Source of the DNA: Chloroflexota bacterium
Lineage (GTDB): Bacteria; Chloroflexota; Dormibacteria; Dormibacterales; Dormibacteraceae
DNA length: 64,000 nt
Assembly: GCA_005883575.1 (NCBI GenBank)
Contig: VBFH01000032.1
Span: 36,037 to 100,036 of the forward strand
Direction: 5' to 3'
Position numbers and translations under genes: made by a program. A model generated the notes under the pieces. It was not told where the DNA came from. It saw only the letters and a list, made by a program, of their open reading frames with translations, and did not search any database. Numbering within the stretch: position 1 is the first letter of the stretch; every line of letters begins with the position of its first letter. Shown here piece after piece: positions 44,445 through 55,868 of this stretch.

Positions 44445-44450
44445 TTGACA
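44445..44450 (+). promoter_or_regulatory. Possible -35 element ahead of the tandem repeat
   Basis: TTGACA matches the consensus, 63 bases before the first repeat. At 17-18 bases downstream only CAAGGT/AAGGTT is found, a poor -10, so the promoter is doubtful. Confidence 0.25.
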
Positions 44451-44512
44451 TTGTCCTCGGATCGTCGCAAGGTTGGAGGCAATTCGTTCTCCGTCCGGGA
44501 TCGTCGACAGTC

Positions 44513-44646
44513 CACGCAAAGGTTGGCCTCCAAAAGTAGGCAACGGCCGTAAAGCGGCGCAGAAAACCAGACGCGTGTCACCCGACGAGCTCCCGGTCGA
44601 GGCGGTGTCCGCTGCAGGCGCCGCCTCGTTTGTTTTTCAGCCAGAT
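44513..44646 (+). repeat. Tandem structured repeat, copy 1 (134 bp)
   Basis: This copy and the one at 44683-44816 are identical except for one base (G44631 versus C44801). As RNA the plus strand can fold into CACGC/GCGTG (44513-44517 with 44573-44577), GGTT/AACC inside it, and two inner hairpins GCC-10 nt-GGC (44526-44541) and GCCG-TAAAG-CGGC (44546-44558), followed by a terminator. Six-frame reading shows no convincing protein. It looks like a riboswitch-type or stand-alone RNA, but no known class was recognised. Confidence 0.9.
44598..44637 (+). terminator. Intrinsic terminator of repeat copy 1
   Basis: CGAGGCGG (44598-44605) and CCGCCTCG (44621-44628) form an 8-bp stem over a 15-base loop, followed directly by TTTGTTTTT. 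The T-run sits on the plus strand only, fixing the direction of the RNA. Confidence 0.7.
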
Positions 44647-44682
44647 TCGCCCCGCTCGACTCGGTGGGGCTGAATCACCGAG

Positions 44683-44816
44683 CACGCAAAGGTTGGCCTC
44701 CAAAAGTAGGCAACGGCCGTAAAGCGGCGCAGAAAACCAGACGCGTGTCACCCGACGAGCTCCCGGTCGAGGCGGTGTCCGCTGCAGGCGCCGCCTCGTT
44801 TCTTTTTCAGCCAGAT
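44683..44816 (+). repeat. Tandem structured repeat, copy 2 (134 bp)
   Basis: Second copy, starting 170 bases after the first with a 36-base spacer that itself can form a hairpin (CTCGGTG/CACCGAG). It ends 58 bases before the GTG start of the glycosyltransferase gene, so it is placed where a 5' leader would be. Near-perfect identity implies recent duplication or strong conservation. Confidence 0.9.
44768..44807 (+). terminator. Intrinsic terminator of repeat copy 2
   Basis: Same stem CGAGGCGG/CCGCCTCG as in copy 1, followed by TTTCTTTTT. It would stop read-through toward the gene at 44874 unless an alternative structure forms. Confidence 0.7.
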
Positions 44817-44873
44817 CGCAGGTGGCGTAGAAAGGCGCTGGAGAGGCCAACCCTCAACCGATAATTCGCGCTC

Positions 44874-46136
44874 GTGATCGGAGAGCTCTCGGCGCCCGCG
44901 CGGTCTCGTCGCTCGGCGATGGACAACCGCCGCTTTCGCACGGTGCTGCTGGTGCTTGCGGGCGTCCCGATAACCGCGACCTACCTCTGGCAAGCGCTGC
45001 TCCAGCCGATCGTGTTTGGCGGCTACCTTGGCGACTTCCAGGAGAGCTACATGCGGGCGGCCACGCGGATTGCGAGCGGCCAGAGCCCATACGACCTGTG
45101 CGCGACGACGGGTTGCCTCGAGCCCACAGGCCCGGAGTACGTGATGCCGCCGCTGCTGGCGTGGATGCTGCAGCCATTGGTTGGGATCGACAGCCACCTG
45201 ATCACGGTGGGGGCGGTCCTTGTCCTCAACGCATCGCTGGCCGTGTTCATCTGGCTCGCCCTGAGGGCCTTGAAGGTGGAGGAGTGGCAGCTGGCGACGT
45301 TCCTGGTCCTGATCACGCTAGCTTTTGAGCCGGTGGTCGGCAACATCGCCGAGGGCCAGGTCAACCTCGTGCTCCTCGCTCTTTCGGGGGTCTGGTTGTG
45401 GACCTGGGTCGAAGACGGGTGGTGGGGCGGGGCGGCGCTGGGGATGGCGATCGCCGTCAAGCTGATCCAAGCCCCGGTCGCGCTCCTCGTCATGTGGTCG
45501 AGGCGATGGGCGATGCTGGCGGCCGCCGCCGCGGCCGGGCTCGTCGTCTGGCTTGTCGGGGCTCCCCAGTACCTCTTCGAGTATCTGTTCAAGGTGCTGC
45601 CGGTGGTCAGCTCCGGGACGGGATTTTTCGAGAACCACTCACCCGGCGGCACGATCACTCGCCTGTTCGAGCCGAACTCGTTTTTCAGCGTGAAGGGCAG
45701 CCCGGCCCCGGCGCGCGTCATTACCGCTCTCATCGCGCTGGCGATCCTGGTCGCTACATTGGCAATGCTGCGGCGGCCCGCAACGTCATCCGTGGGCCGC
45801 GGCCTCGAGGCGGCTGCCATCGTGGCGGCAACGCCACTGATCGCCTCCTACTCGTGGGGAACCCACCTTGTCCTGCTGCTGCTCCCGATGTTCGTTCTCA
45901 TCACGTGGTCGGTGCGCCGGCGGGACTGGGCGGTGATTGTGCTCGTGTCGGCCGGCTGGCTGCTTATAGGCCCCGGCCACAAGCTGATGCAGGCCCTGCT
46001 CGTCTCGGGTTACACGAATGTGGTCGTGCTGCGCTTGATGGGGGAGTTCGGTTTGATGGGAATTACCGCATTGTGGATCGCGGCCCTGATTGCAGTCTTG
46101 CGCGAGCGACAGCCTGTCGCTAGCGCACCCCCTTGA
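44874..46136 (+). CDS. GT87/DUF2029-like membrane glycosyltransferase
   Basis: 420 residues from GTG 44874, or 405 from ATG 44919. About ten hydrophobic helices. The outer loop after the first helix has DFQESYMRAATRIASGQSPYD, where the acidic pair is typical of polyprenyl-phosphate sugar transferases of the GT-C fold; IAVKLIQAPVALLVMWSRRW and FEPNSF also fit DUF2029. It probably adds a mannose-like sugar from a lipid carrier on the outer face. It overlaps the convergent MFS gene by 17 bases. Confidence 0.82.
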   Translation: MIGELSAPARSRRSAMDNRRFRTVLLVLAGVPITATYLWQALLQPIVFGGYLGDFQESYMRAATRIASGQSPYDLCATTGCLEPTGPEYVMPPLLAWMLQPLVGIDSHLITVGAVLVLNASLAVFIWLALRALKVEEWQLATFLVLITLAFEPVVGNIAEGQVNLVLLALSGVWLWTWVEDGWWGGAALGMAIAVKLIQAPVALLVMWSRRWAMLAAAAAAGLVVWLVGAPQYLFEYLFKVLPVVSSGTGFFENHSPGGTITRLFEPNSFFSVKGSPAPARVITALIALAILVATLAMLRRPATSSVGRGLEAAAIVAATPLIASYSWGTHLVLLLLPMFVLITWSVRRRDWAVIVLVSAGWLLIGPGHKLMQALLVSGYTNVVVLRLMGEFGLMGITALWIAALIAVLRERQPVASAPP

Positions 46137-47577
46137 TCTGACGCACAAAGACCAGGCTGAGCACAAACCAGATCGCGGCTGTGGCAAAAACGACCCGGTA
46201 TCCGAAATTGCCCCCAGGCGACTGATTGAGGTGATAGAGCAGCTGCCCTGCGAGGGCGGGGCCGAAAACCTGTGGCAGGGTGAAGGAAACGTGGAACAGC
46301 GCCATGTCCTTCGCGGCGGCGTTGTCACGGTCTGGCAACACGTCGCAAGCGAGCGCCCAGTCCACCGCCTGGTATGCGCCGAACCCAAGCCCGAACAAGA
46401 CGCCAAGCAAGTAGACAATCGTCAGGTCCGTGACCAGCGTGAACAGCAGTACCGCAGAAACCGCGGCTTGCAACCCGCTCGATATGTAGACGAACAGCTT
46501 GCGCCTGCCGCCCAGCCGGTCGGACAGATAACCTCCGGCGACCGCTGGGATGACGCCACCCCCGATTACGGCGAGTAGCCACAGCGAACTATCGAATCCG
46601 TAGTCCTTCCTGTGGACCACGTCCCTGAAGAAGTAAGCGATGTATGGGGCGATTGACCAGATGCCGAATGTGTTGAAGAAGCGCGTCGTCAAGACCCAGA
46701 AGAAGTCGCGGTCGCGAAGTGGGGCCAGGACGGAGACCACCTCCTGGATCTTGACCGCGGCGACGATCGCCACCGTTGCCGCCCCTACTCCCAACGCAGC
46801 GATCACAAACCACCAGAAGGATGCCGGGGCCAGCAACACGCATTCCAGGGCCATCAACGCCACCGCAAACGCGACGCCCGCGATCACGATCCTGGTCGGC
46901 AAGCGGCGCTGCATTGCCGAGCGGATCCGTTGGATCGGCTCCTCGGGAATCGCGGCGAGCGCCACCAGCAGAGAACCTGCCGTGAAGATTCCAACCACCC
47001 ACAACCCCGCTACCGCGCCGCCATGGGTGCTTCCGAAATGGTCGGGGCTGAGGAGGATGGTAAGAGCGAACAGCCCGACCACGGTGCCCAACTGCTGCAT
47101 CGCGTTGAGCAGACCTGACGCCTGGCCGTTCTGCCGCAACGGGACGATGTCCGGGATCACGGCGCTGTATGCGGCAAAGGCGCCGTTGTTGCTGATTTGA
47201 ACGACGAGATACGCGGCGATCAGGGCGGGGGCTGAGCCCGCACCCGCCAGCAGGCCGAGGCCGAACAGATTGATGATGGTTCCGACCGCCATCCACGGGC
47301 GCCGGCGGCCGAAAGGGGTGGCTGTTTTGTCGCTCAGGTAACCGACGACGATTGGGACCACGACGGCGAATACAGCGCCGGCGGAGCTTGCCTTGGAGAC
47401 GATGAGCGTGCCCTGGCCCGTGGAGCCGCCCACAGCGACCGCGAGGACCTGGAGGATGATTGTGTTTAGGGGCGTCCAGTGAACGCCGTCGCCCCCGAAC
47501 TTGAAGAAGTTGATCGCCAGCAGGCGCCAGAAGGTGAGCTCGCGCCTGGGTGTGCCCGTTGCGGTCAGCACCGACAT
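46120..47577 (-). CDS. MFS transporter
   Basis: 485 residues with about twelve helices. The loop between helices 2 and 3 reads GYLSDKTATPFGRRRPWM, and its counterpart in the second half is GGYLSDRLGGRRKLFV, the classic MFS signature pair. The long first loop and the FGRRRPW motif resemble sugar:cation (GPH/SLC45-like) carriers. Substrate unknown. Confidence 0.87.
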   Translation of the reverse strand: MSVLTATGTPRRELTFWRLLAINFFKFGGDGVHWTPLNTIILQVLAVAVGGSTGQGTLIVSKASSAGAVFAVVVPIVVGYLSDKTATPFGRRRPWMAVGTIINLFGLGLLAGAGSAPALIAAYLVVQISNNGAFAAYSAVIPDIVPLRQNGQASGLLNAMQQLGTVVGLFALTILLSPDHFGSTHGGAVAGLWVVGIFTAGSLLVALAAIPEEPIQRIRSAMQRRLPTRIVIAGVAFAVALMALECVLLAPASFWWFVIAALGVGAATVAIVAAVKIQEVVSVLAPLRDRDFFWVLTTRFFNTFGIWSIAPYIAYFFRDVVHRKDYGFDSSLWLLAVIGGGVIPAVAGGYLSDRLGGRRKLFVYISSGLQAAVSAVLLFTLVTDLTIVYLLGVLFGLGFGAYQAVDWALACDVLPDRDNAAAKDMALFHVSFTLPQVFGPALAGQLLYHLNQSPGGNFGYRVVFATAAIWFVLSLVFVRQIKGVR

Positions 47578-47646
47578 GGCGGCAAGGCTACTGTTAATCG
47601 GGTTTCTGGCGCGACCGAAAAGCTGTAGTCTCTACCGGCCCACCCC

Positions 47647-48060
47647 ATGCCATCCATCCTTTCGCGGGCAAAAGATGTTCTGGTCGATGTGCCGAGACAC
47701 GGCAAGCTTGCCTACTGCCTTTTGCGCGACGACCGGGTGCCGGCCGCGCCCAAGGCCGTCCTGCTCGCCGCGCTCGGGGTGATCGTCAGCCCGCTCGATT
47801 TCCCTGCCTGGATTCCGGTCCTGGGCGAGCTGGACGTGCTCGCCCTCGGCATCCTGGCGGTCGAGACATTCATCGAGGCGTGTCCGGTCGAGGTCCGCCG
47901 CGAGCACGAGGCCGCGCTGAAGGCCAAGACAAGCGTCTGGGATCGCGACGTCCGCGATACTGTTGGCATTGGCCGCCACGGCTTGACAGTTCTGTTCCAT
48001 CGAATCCGTTCGCGAGTCCGCCACCGCGACGAATATGAATCCATCTCGGAGGTCGGGTGA
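47647..48060 (+). CDS. DUF1232 (YkvA-like) membrane protein
   Basis: 137 residues with the DUF1232 core LGVIVSPLDFPAWIPVLGEL followed by DVLALGILAVETFI. The family forms short helical hairpins at membranes; function unknown. It overlaps the annotated long form of rplI and is followed by L9 at once. Confidence 0.82.
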   Translation: MPSILSRAKDVLVDVPRHGKLAYCLLRDDRVPAAPKAVLLAALGVIVSPLDFPAWIPVLGELDVLALGILAVETFIEACPVEVRREHEAALKAKTSVWDRDVRDTVGIGRHGLTVLFHRIRSRVRHRDEYESISEVG

Positions 48061-48061
48061 A

Positions 48062-48511
48062 TTGCGGGTCTTGCTGACGAAAGATGTCGACAATGTCGGC
48101 CGCGCAGGCGATGTGAAGGAAGTCGCCGACGGGTACGGCCGCAACTTCTTGCTGCGGCGCAAGCTGGCGGTGGCGGCGGGAAAGGGGGCGGAGGCTGAGG
48201 CGAAGCGTCTGCGCGACGCTGCGGTCAAGCGGGAGTCGAAGGAGCGCAACGAGGCGCAGGCCGTCGCCGACGAGATCGACAACAAGACTGTCGTGGTTCG
48301 GTTGAAGGTCGGAGCCGAGGACAAGGCGTTCGGCTCGATCACGAACCAGGACATCGCCGGCGCGCTGAAGGCGCAGCATCGGGTTGAGATCGACAGGCAC
48401 AAGATCGACATGAAGGAGCCGATCAGGACGCTGGGCGAGCACCAGGTTTCGCTCAAGCTGCATCGCGACGTGGCTGCTCGCGTCAACGTGATCGTTACGC
48501 AGGACCGCTAG
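48062..48511 (+). CDS. rplI: 50S ribosomal protein L9
   Basis: 149 residues from TTG 48062, chosen because LRVLLTKDVDNVGRAGDVKE matches the normal L9 start (MKVILLKDV) and GGAGG lies 9 bases upstream; ATG 48035 would add nine residues and overlap DUF1232. The N-terminal RNA-binding domain (ADGYGRNFLLRRKLAV), the long helix and the C-terminal domain (FGSITNQDIAGAL) are all present. Confidence 0.93.
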   Translation: MRVLLTKDVDNVGRAGDVKEVADGYGRNFLLRRKLAVAAGKGAEAEAKRLRDAAVKRESKERNEAQAVADEIDNKTVVVRLKVGAEDKAFGSITNQDIAGALKAQHRVEIDRHKIDMKEPIRTLGEHQVSLKLHRDVAARVNVIVTQDR

Positions 48512-48521
48512 CAGGCCCAGC

Positions 48522-51579
<3,058 letters not shown>

Positions 51580-51586
51580 CCAGCCT

Positions 51587-52720
51587 ATGAAGGCGGCGCT
51601 GCCCGAGGTGGCTGGGCTCAGCTGGCCGCAGGTTCATGCGTTCCGCCTGGAGCGGCACCACCTCTCGCGGCGCGCACCGGGGAAAGATCTGGCGCGGGTC
51701 GTGGGCGAGATCGGGGGCGCCCAGGCGCAGCTGATGTCCGCGGCCGAGCTCCAGATCGCAGTCCGAGTCGACTGCAACGTGGAGGACGTTCGCCAGGCGT
51801 TGTGGACGGACCGAACGCTCGTCAAGACATGGCTCATGCGCGGCACGCTTCACCTCGCGCGAGCGGACGACCTGCCCCTATACACGTCGGCGATGGGCAA
51901 GCGCTGGATCCGGGTGCGCCCGTCGTGGCTCAACTTCTGGCAGGTCACGGAGCCCGAGCTCTGGAAGCTGGTCGACGACATCGGCGCTGCGCTCGACGGC
52001 ACACCGACGACAAGGGAGGAGCTGATCGCCCTCGTCGGCAAGGGCAGGCCGGCGCGGATTCGAGAGGCCCTGAAGTCCGGGTGGGGTGGAATGCTGAAGC
52101 CCTCGGCTCGCTACGGTCGCCTGTGCTTCGGGCCGAGCCGCGGCCAGAGCGTCACGTTCGTCAGCCCGCAGAGATGGCTGAGAAGCTGGCGTGAGGTAGA
52201 TCCCGAGCTTGCGATCGTCGAGGTTGCCCGACGGTATCTGCGGTCGTACGGTCCAGCGACGAAGACCGACTTTGCTCGTTGGTGGGGTGCGTGGCCGGGC
52301 GTCGGCAACGCAGCGTGGGCGGGCTTGAAGGACGAGCTGGTCACGATTTCGGTGGAAGGCGCACGGCTCGATGCCCTGGCCGCGGACGTGGGCGAGATCA
52401 GGCGAGCACGCATCGGCGAATCCGTCCAGCTGCTTCCGTTGTTTGATCCGTATCTGCTCGGCCACGCCACGCGGGACCATCTATTCGCTCGCGTTCACGC
52501 CTCGAAGGTCAGCAGGACCGCAGGCTGGATATCGGCTGTCGTCCTCGTCGAGGGCAGCGTGGCCGGCACGTGGACGCACACGGTGACGAGCAAGATCCTT
52601 CGTGTCGCTGTGACGCCGTTTTCTCCGCTGCAGCCGAGAGTCAAGAGCGCGATCCGGGAGCGCGCCGCCGAGATGTCACGCGCACTTGGCGCGACACGCG
52701 CCGAGGTGACGGTCGACTAG
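51587..52720 (+). CDS. Winged-helix (HTH_42, AlkZ-like) DNA-binding protein
   Basis: 377 residues from ATG 51587, 7 bases after purA; GTG 51563 would overlap purA. The block FRLERHHLSRRAPGKDLARV, GGAQAQLMSAAELQIAVR and LVKTWLMRGTLHLARADDLP are typical of HTH_42 proteins. AlkZ/AlkX DNA glycosylases of this family use a Q-x-Q/Q-x-D motif; here QAQL is at the matching place. A glycosylase role is plausible but unproven. Confidence 0.8.
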   Translation: MKAALPEVAGLSWPQVHAFRLERHHLSRRAPGKDLARVVGEIGGAQAQLMSAAELQIAVRVDCNVEDVRQALWTDRTLVKTWLMRGTLHLARADDLPLYTSAMGKRWIRVRPSWLNFWQVTEPELWKLVDDIGAALDGTPTTREELIALVGKGRPARIREALKSGWGGMLKPSARYGRLCFGPSRGQSVTFVSPQRWLRSWREVDPELAIVEVARRYLRSYGPATKTDFARWWGAWPGVGNAAWAGLKDELVTISVEGARLDALAADVGEIRRARIGESVQLLPLFDPYLLGHATRDHLFARVHASKVSRTAGWISAVVLVEGSVAGTWTHTVTSKILRVAVTPFSPLQPRVKSAIRERAAEMSRALGATRAEVTVD

Positions 52721-53781
52721 GAGACTCGGGAGATCGTCTTCACGACACGCAGGTTGGCCTCGCGCTGCCGGAGCCGGCGCGTTCGCTTCCACCTCTCCAT
52801 CGCCATCGACGCCGACCAGAACACGATGACCACAATCGCCATCACAGCCTGGACCGTGGCGACGGTGAAGAACGCAACCTCGATGCCGTGACCGCCGAGC
52901 CAAGCGCCCTGTGGCGGGCGTCTCAGCCCGATCGCAAAAAGGCCGGCCGCAAACCCGAGCGTCGGGCGGATCGCCCACGAATCGGGCAGCAAACGGCGAT
53001 CAGCCAGCACCAGGCCGGCGACAAACCATGTGGGACCGCTGTCCAGCTGGAACATGGGATCCCAGTGGAAGGTGTAGACGGCCACCAGCGAGCCGACGAG
53101 AAATCCAAACAGCACGACCAGGCTCACCCGCCGCGCGTACGCGAGCCACGCCACCCCGACCGCGACGGCGAGCAGGGAGGTCGCGAAGACCGGGCCGGGA
53201 ACGTTGCCAACGTAAAGGCGGATCGGATCGATTGGCGCCGACGCGGGGTTGAAGAACTGGTACCAGGTCCCGATCGGATCTCCGAACGGCGCGCCGTTGG
53301 CTGGATTCACATAGGCGGATGGGCCGCCGCGCGTGACCAGGGCAACCGCCGCGTACCCAAGCAAACCAAGCTGCGCGCGAATCGCCGGCATGTAACGCGC
53401 CCGCAAAACCTCCAGAACCACGGCGAGGACGGCGATCCCGATCGAGATCGCCAAGCTTGCGCCCGCGCCCACCAGCGCGACGCCGAAGACCGCGGCGATA
53501 AGCGGACTCGCGCCTCGGTTCGGCACGTGGTAGCTCCACACGAGGCGTGACGCGACGATTCCCGCGATGCCCGCCGCCACGGCGACGCCGAGCATTTCTA
53601 CGGCAGGCAGCCTGAAGATCACGACCCCAGCCGCGACCGGTGGCAGCAGCGCGAGGCCTGTCACCAGATCGTCGGGCAGCGTCGCGGGCCTGAATGCGGC
53701 CCGATCCAGCCAGGCTCCTGCTTTGACGAACCACAAACCCGGTGGCCTGGCCCTGAGGTCGCGGGATCCCCGGGACGGCAC
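52717..53781 (-). CDS. RnfD/NqrB-like membrane protein, stand-alone
   Basis: 354 residues with eight to ten helices. The block NPANGAPFGDP, FQLDSGPTWFVAGLVLADRR and RPTLGFAAGLFAIGLR resemble the RnfD/NqrB fold (the FxNPA loop and the last-helix GxxxGxxTxxIR motif). These subunits normally carry covalent FMN in a Na+/H+-pumping complex, but no other rnf/nqr genes are present. The C-terminal 30 residues are strongly basic. Overlaps the preceding gene end by 4 bases. Confidence 0.55.
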   Translation of the reverse strand: MPSRGSRDLRARPPGLWFVKAGAWLDRAAFRPATLPDDLVTGLALLPPVAAGVVIFRLPAVEMLGVAVAAGIAGIVASRLVWSYHVPNRGASPLIAAVFGVALVGAGASLAISIGIAVLAVVLEVLRARYMPAIRAQLGLLGYAAVALVTRGGPSAYVNPANGAPFGDPIGTWYQFFNPASAPIDPIRLYVGNVPGPVFATSLLAVAVGVAWLAYARRVSLVVLFGFLVGSLVAVYTFHWDPMFQLDSGPTWFVAGLVLADRRLLPDSWAIRPTLGFAAGLFAIGLRRPPQGAWLGGHGIEVAFFTVATVQAVMAIVVIVFWSASMAMERWKRTRRLRQREANLRVVKTISRVS

Positions 53782-53820
53782 GGGGGGATTGTAGGCAAAC
53801 CGACCTCATAGAATCCGCCA

Positions 53821-54588
53821 GTGTTCACAGCGCAAGAGCGCGAAAGCCTGCAGGGTAGGCTTCTGGCCGCGGCAGAAGCGGACAAGCGCATCACCGGGGC
53901 CGCGGTCACCGGCTCCGCCGCGGGTGGAATCCAAGATGAGTGGTCGGACGTCGACCTCGCCTTTGGCGTGTCAGCCGACGCATCGCTGGACGATGTCCTT
54001 CGCGACTGGACCGCCTCGATGTACAGCGACCATCATGCGCTCCATCATGTCGACGTCCTGACCGGCGCGTGGGTCTATCGCGTCTTCCTGCTCGCGAGCA
54101 CGCTCCAGGTGGATCTCGCCTTCGCACCTGCCTCCGACTTCGGTGCGCGTGCCCCGACGTTTCGCTTGATCTTTGGCGACGCGGTCGACCTCCCCAAAGC
54201 CCGACCGCCGATCGGTGCAGATCTGCTCGGCTTGGGTTGGCTCTACGCGCTGCATGCGCGATCCTCCATCCGACGCGGAAGGCGGTGGCAGGCCGAGTAC
54301 ATGATCGGTGAGGTCCGCCGCCACGTGTTGAAGCTTGCGTGCTTGCGCAACGGGTTGCCGACCAGCGAGGGTCGCGGCCTCGACCGCCTGCCTGCGAGTG
54401 AGGCGCAGCCTCTCGAGGAGGCCCTCGTGTCCTCGCTCGATGAAGGCACGCTCTGGCGTGCCTTTGGAGCCGCGATGGACGGGCTGATCAGGGAAGCTCG
54501 GCTGCTGGACACCAGGCTTTCCGAGCGTATCGAGCCCAGCCTTCGAGACCTGGCGGAGCCATTACCGCCCCGCGCCCGGCTTGGGTGA
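53821..54588 (+). CDS. Nucleotidyltransferase-domain protein
   Basis: 255 residues. The Pol-beta-type nucleotidyltransferase motif is VTGSAAGGIQDEWSDVDLAF (G-S-x-n-D-x-D), with a third acidic residue in VDLAFAP. The C-terminal half is helical and His/Arg-rich, as in aminoglycoside adenylyltransferase-like proteins. Substrate unknown. GTG 53821 is the start; its stop region overlaps the next gene by 4 bases. Confidence 0.8.
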   Translation: MFTAQERESLQGRLLAAAEADKRITGAAVTGSAAGGIQDEWSDVDLAFGVSADASLDDVLRDWTASMYSDHHALHHVDVLTGAWVYRVFLLASTLQVDLAFAPASDFGARAPTFRLIFGDAVDLPKARPPIGADLLGLGWLYALHARSSIRRGRRWQAEYMIGEVRRHVLKLACLRNGLPTSEGRGLDRLPASEAQPLEEALVSSLDEGTLWRAFGAAMDGLIREARLLDTRLSERIEPSLRDLAEPLPPRARLG

Positions 54589-55850
54589 TAATCGGCAGGC
54601 TCGTGTCGCTTCCTGGCCGACGTCTTGCCGCGACGATCGGGGCGCTGTGGTTGATCGGGGTCAATGCTCTCAACGTCGCCGCCGGCGCGGTGCCCGACTC
54701 GACGTGGGTTTCGCTCCAGCCTCTGCCTGGGCAGGGCCGCACCGCTCTGTTTGCGCTTGCCGTCGATCCCTTTAACAACCAGGTCGTGGTCGCCGCCAAC
54801 TCGCAGGGTTCTCTGCTGAGGACAAATAACGGCGGGAGCAGCTGGACGACCGCGCGCGCCGGCAAGACAACCATCAACACCCTCAGCTTCAGCCCCAACA
54901 CGGTTGGGCTGGTTCTCGCCGGCACCCGAGGCGGGGGCGCGCTTGCGAGTCGCGACGGTGGCGCGACGTGGTCCGCGGCGAGCGGGCTGGAAGGCCGCAG
55001 CGTTCGCGTCTTCGCCTTCGGGCTCACGCTCGTCGTCGCCGGCACCGACCACGGCGTCTACACGAGCGCTGACGGGTTTACGTGGAGTCCGTCAGCCCTT
55101 GCCGGTCTCAGCATCAGCGCCCTCGCGGTGGAGGCCATCCACGCCCCGGTCAGGCTGGTTGCGGGCGGCGACGCGCAGGCAGCGGGAGGAACGCTGTCCT
55201 TGTATCAGAGCCTGGATTCGGGAGCGACTTGGAAACAGCTCAACCCTCCGATCGCCGGCACCATGACGCTGAAGCTCACCGCCGGCCCTCTCCCTCCCGT
55301 CGGGAACATCAGGCCGCTGCTCGTCGGAACCAACACCGGGCTGTTCGCGTCGAACGACAACGGCGCCTCGTTCAACCCGCTCAGCGGTGGAGGCTTGTTG
55401 CCCACGACCGATTACACACAGGTGGCCTTCATCACCACACACTTCGATCGCTTCTACGCCGCCAGTGACGGTGGCGGCGCAGGTTCGGGCGGGCTGTGGC
55501 GCACGAACGACGCAGGCCAGACGTTCACCTCCTTGCGGCCGCCGCAAGCCGCGGTCACCGCTCTCGCCGTCTCCAACGACGAGCAACCTCGTCTCTACGT
55601 CGCGACGTTTCAACCTGCGACGCATCTAGTGTCTCTCTGGACTTACCACGACACCGGCGGCACTCCGGTCGGACCTCCTCCCACCGAGTCGTCGACGGCC
55701 AGCGGATCACGCGCCGGGCACACGTCTGAAGATTCCACGCTTGGCCGGCTGCTGTCCTCGCCACAGCTGCCCTACATCGGGCTCGGCCTGGGTGCGCTCG
55801 CCGTCGTGCTGACGGCGATCGCGGCGCACCTTCGCGGGCGCTACAGGTAG
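54585..55850 (+). CDS. Exported BNR/Ycf48-like beta-propeller with C-terminal anchor
   Basis: 421 residues from GTG 54585. An N-terminal signal helix (about 12-34) and a C-terminal helix (about 392-412) ending in RGRYR indicate an outer-face, membrane-anchored protein. Between them, repeated Asp-box motifs (NGGSSWTT, RDGGATWSA, SLDSGATWKQL, NDNGASFNPL, NDAGQTFTSL) mark a sialidase/Ycf48-type propeller. No catalytic residues of sialidases are evident, so a scaffold or binding role is more likely. Confidence 0.8.
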   Translation: MIIGRLVSLPGRRLAATIGALWLIGVNALNVAAGAVPDSTWVSLQPLPGQGRTALFALAVDPFNNQVVVAANSQGSLLRTNNGGSSWTTARAGKTTINTLSFSPNTVGLVLAGTRGGGALASRDGGATWSAASGLEGRSVRVFAFGLTLVVAGTDHGVYTSADGFTWSPSALAGLSISALAVEAIHAPVRLVAGGDAQAAGGTLSLYQSLDSGATWKQLNPPIAGTMTLKLTAGPLPPVGNIRPLLVGTNTGLFASNDNGASFNPLSGGGLLPTTDYTQVAFITTHFDRFYAASDGGGAGSGGLWRTNDAGQTFTSLRPPQAAVTALAVSNDEQPRLYVATFQPATHLVSLWTYHDTGGTPVGPPPTESSTASGSRAGHTSEDSTLGRLLSSPQLPYIGLGLGALAVVLTAIAAHLRGRYR

Positions 55851-55868
55851 GCCGGTAGACTCGCGCTG

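Noticed and set aside
44513..44816. Tandem repeat as a c-di-GMP-I, glycine or cobalamin riboswitch, or as a CRISPR array
   Set aside because: Signature loops of those aptamers are not found at the right spacing, and two 134-bp copies do not resemble CRISPR repeat-spacer units.
44473..44864. Small proteins encoded by the tandem repeat (66 codons each, plus strand)
   Set aside because: The two readings share sequence only because the DNA is repeated; the ends diverge at once, and there is no ribosome site or family match.
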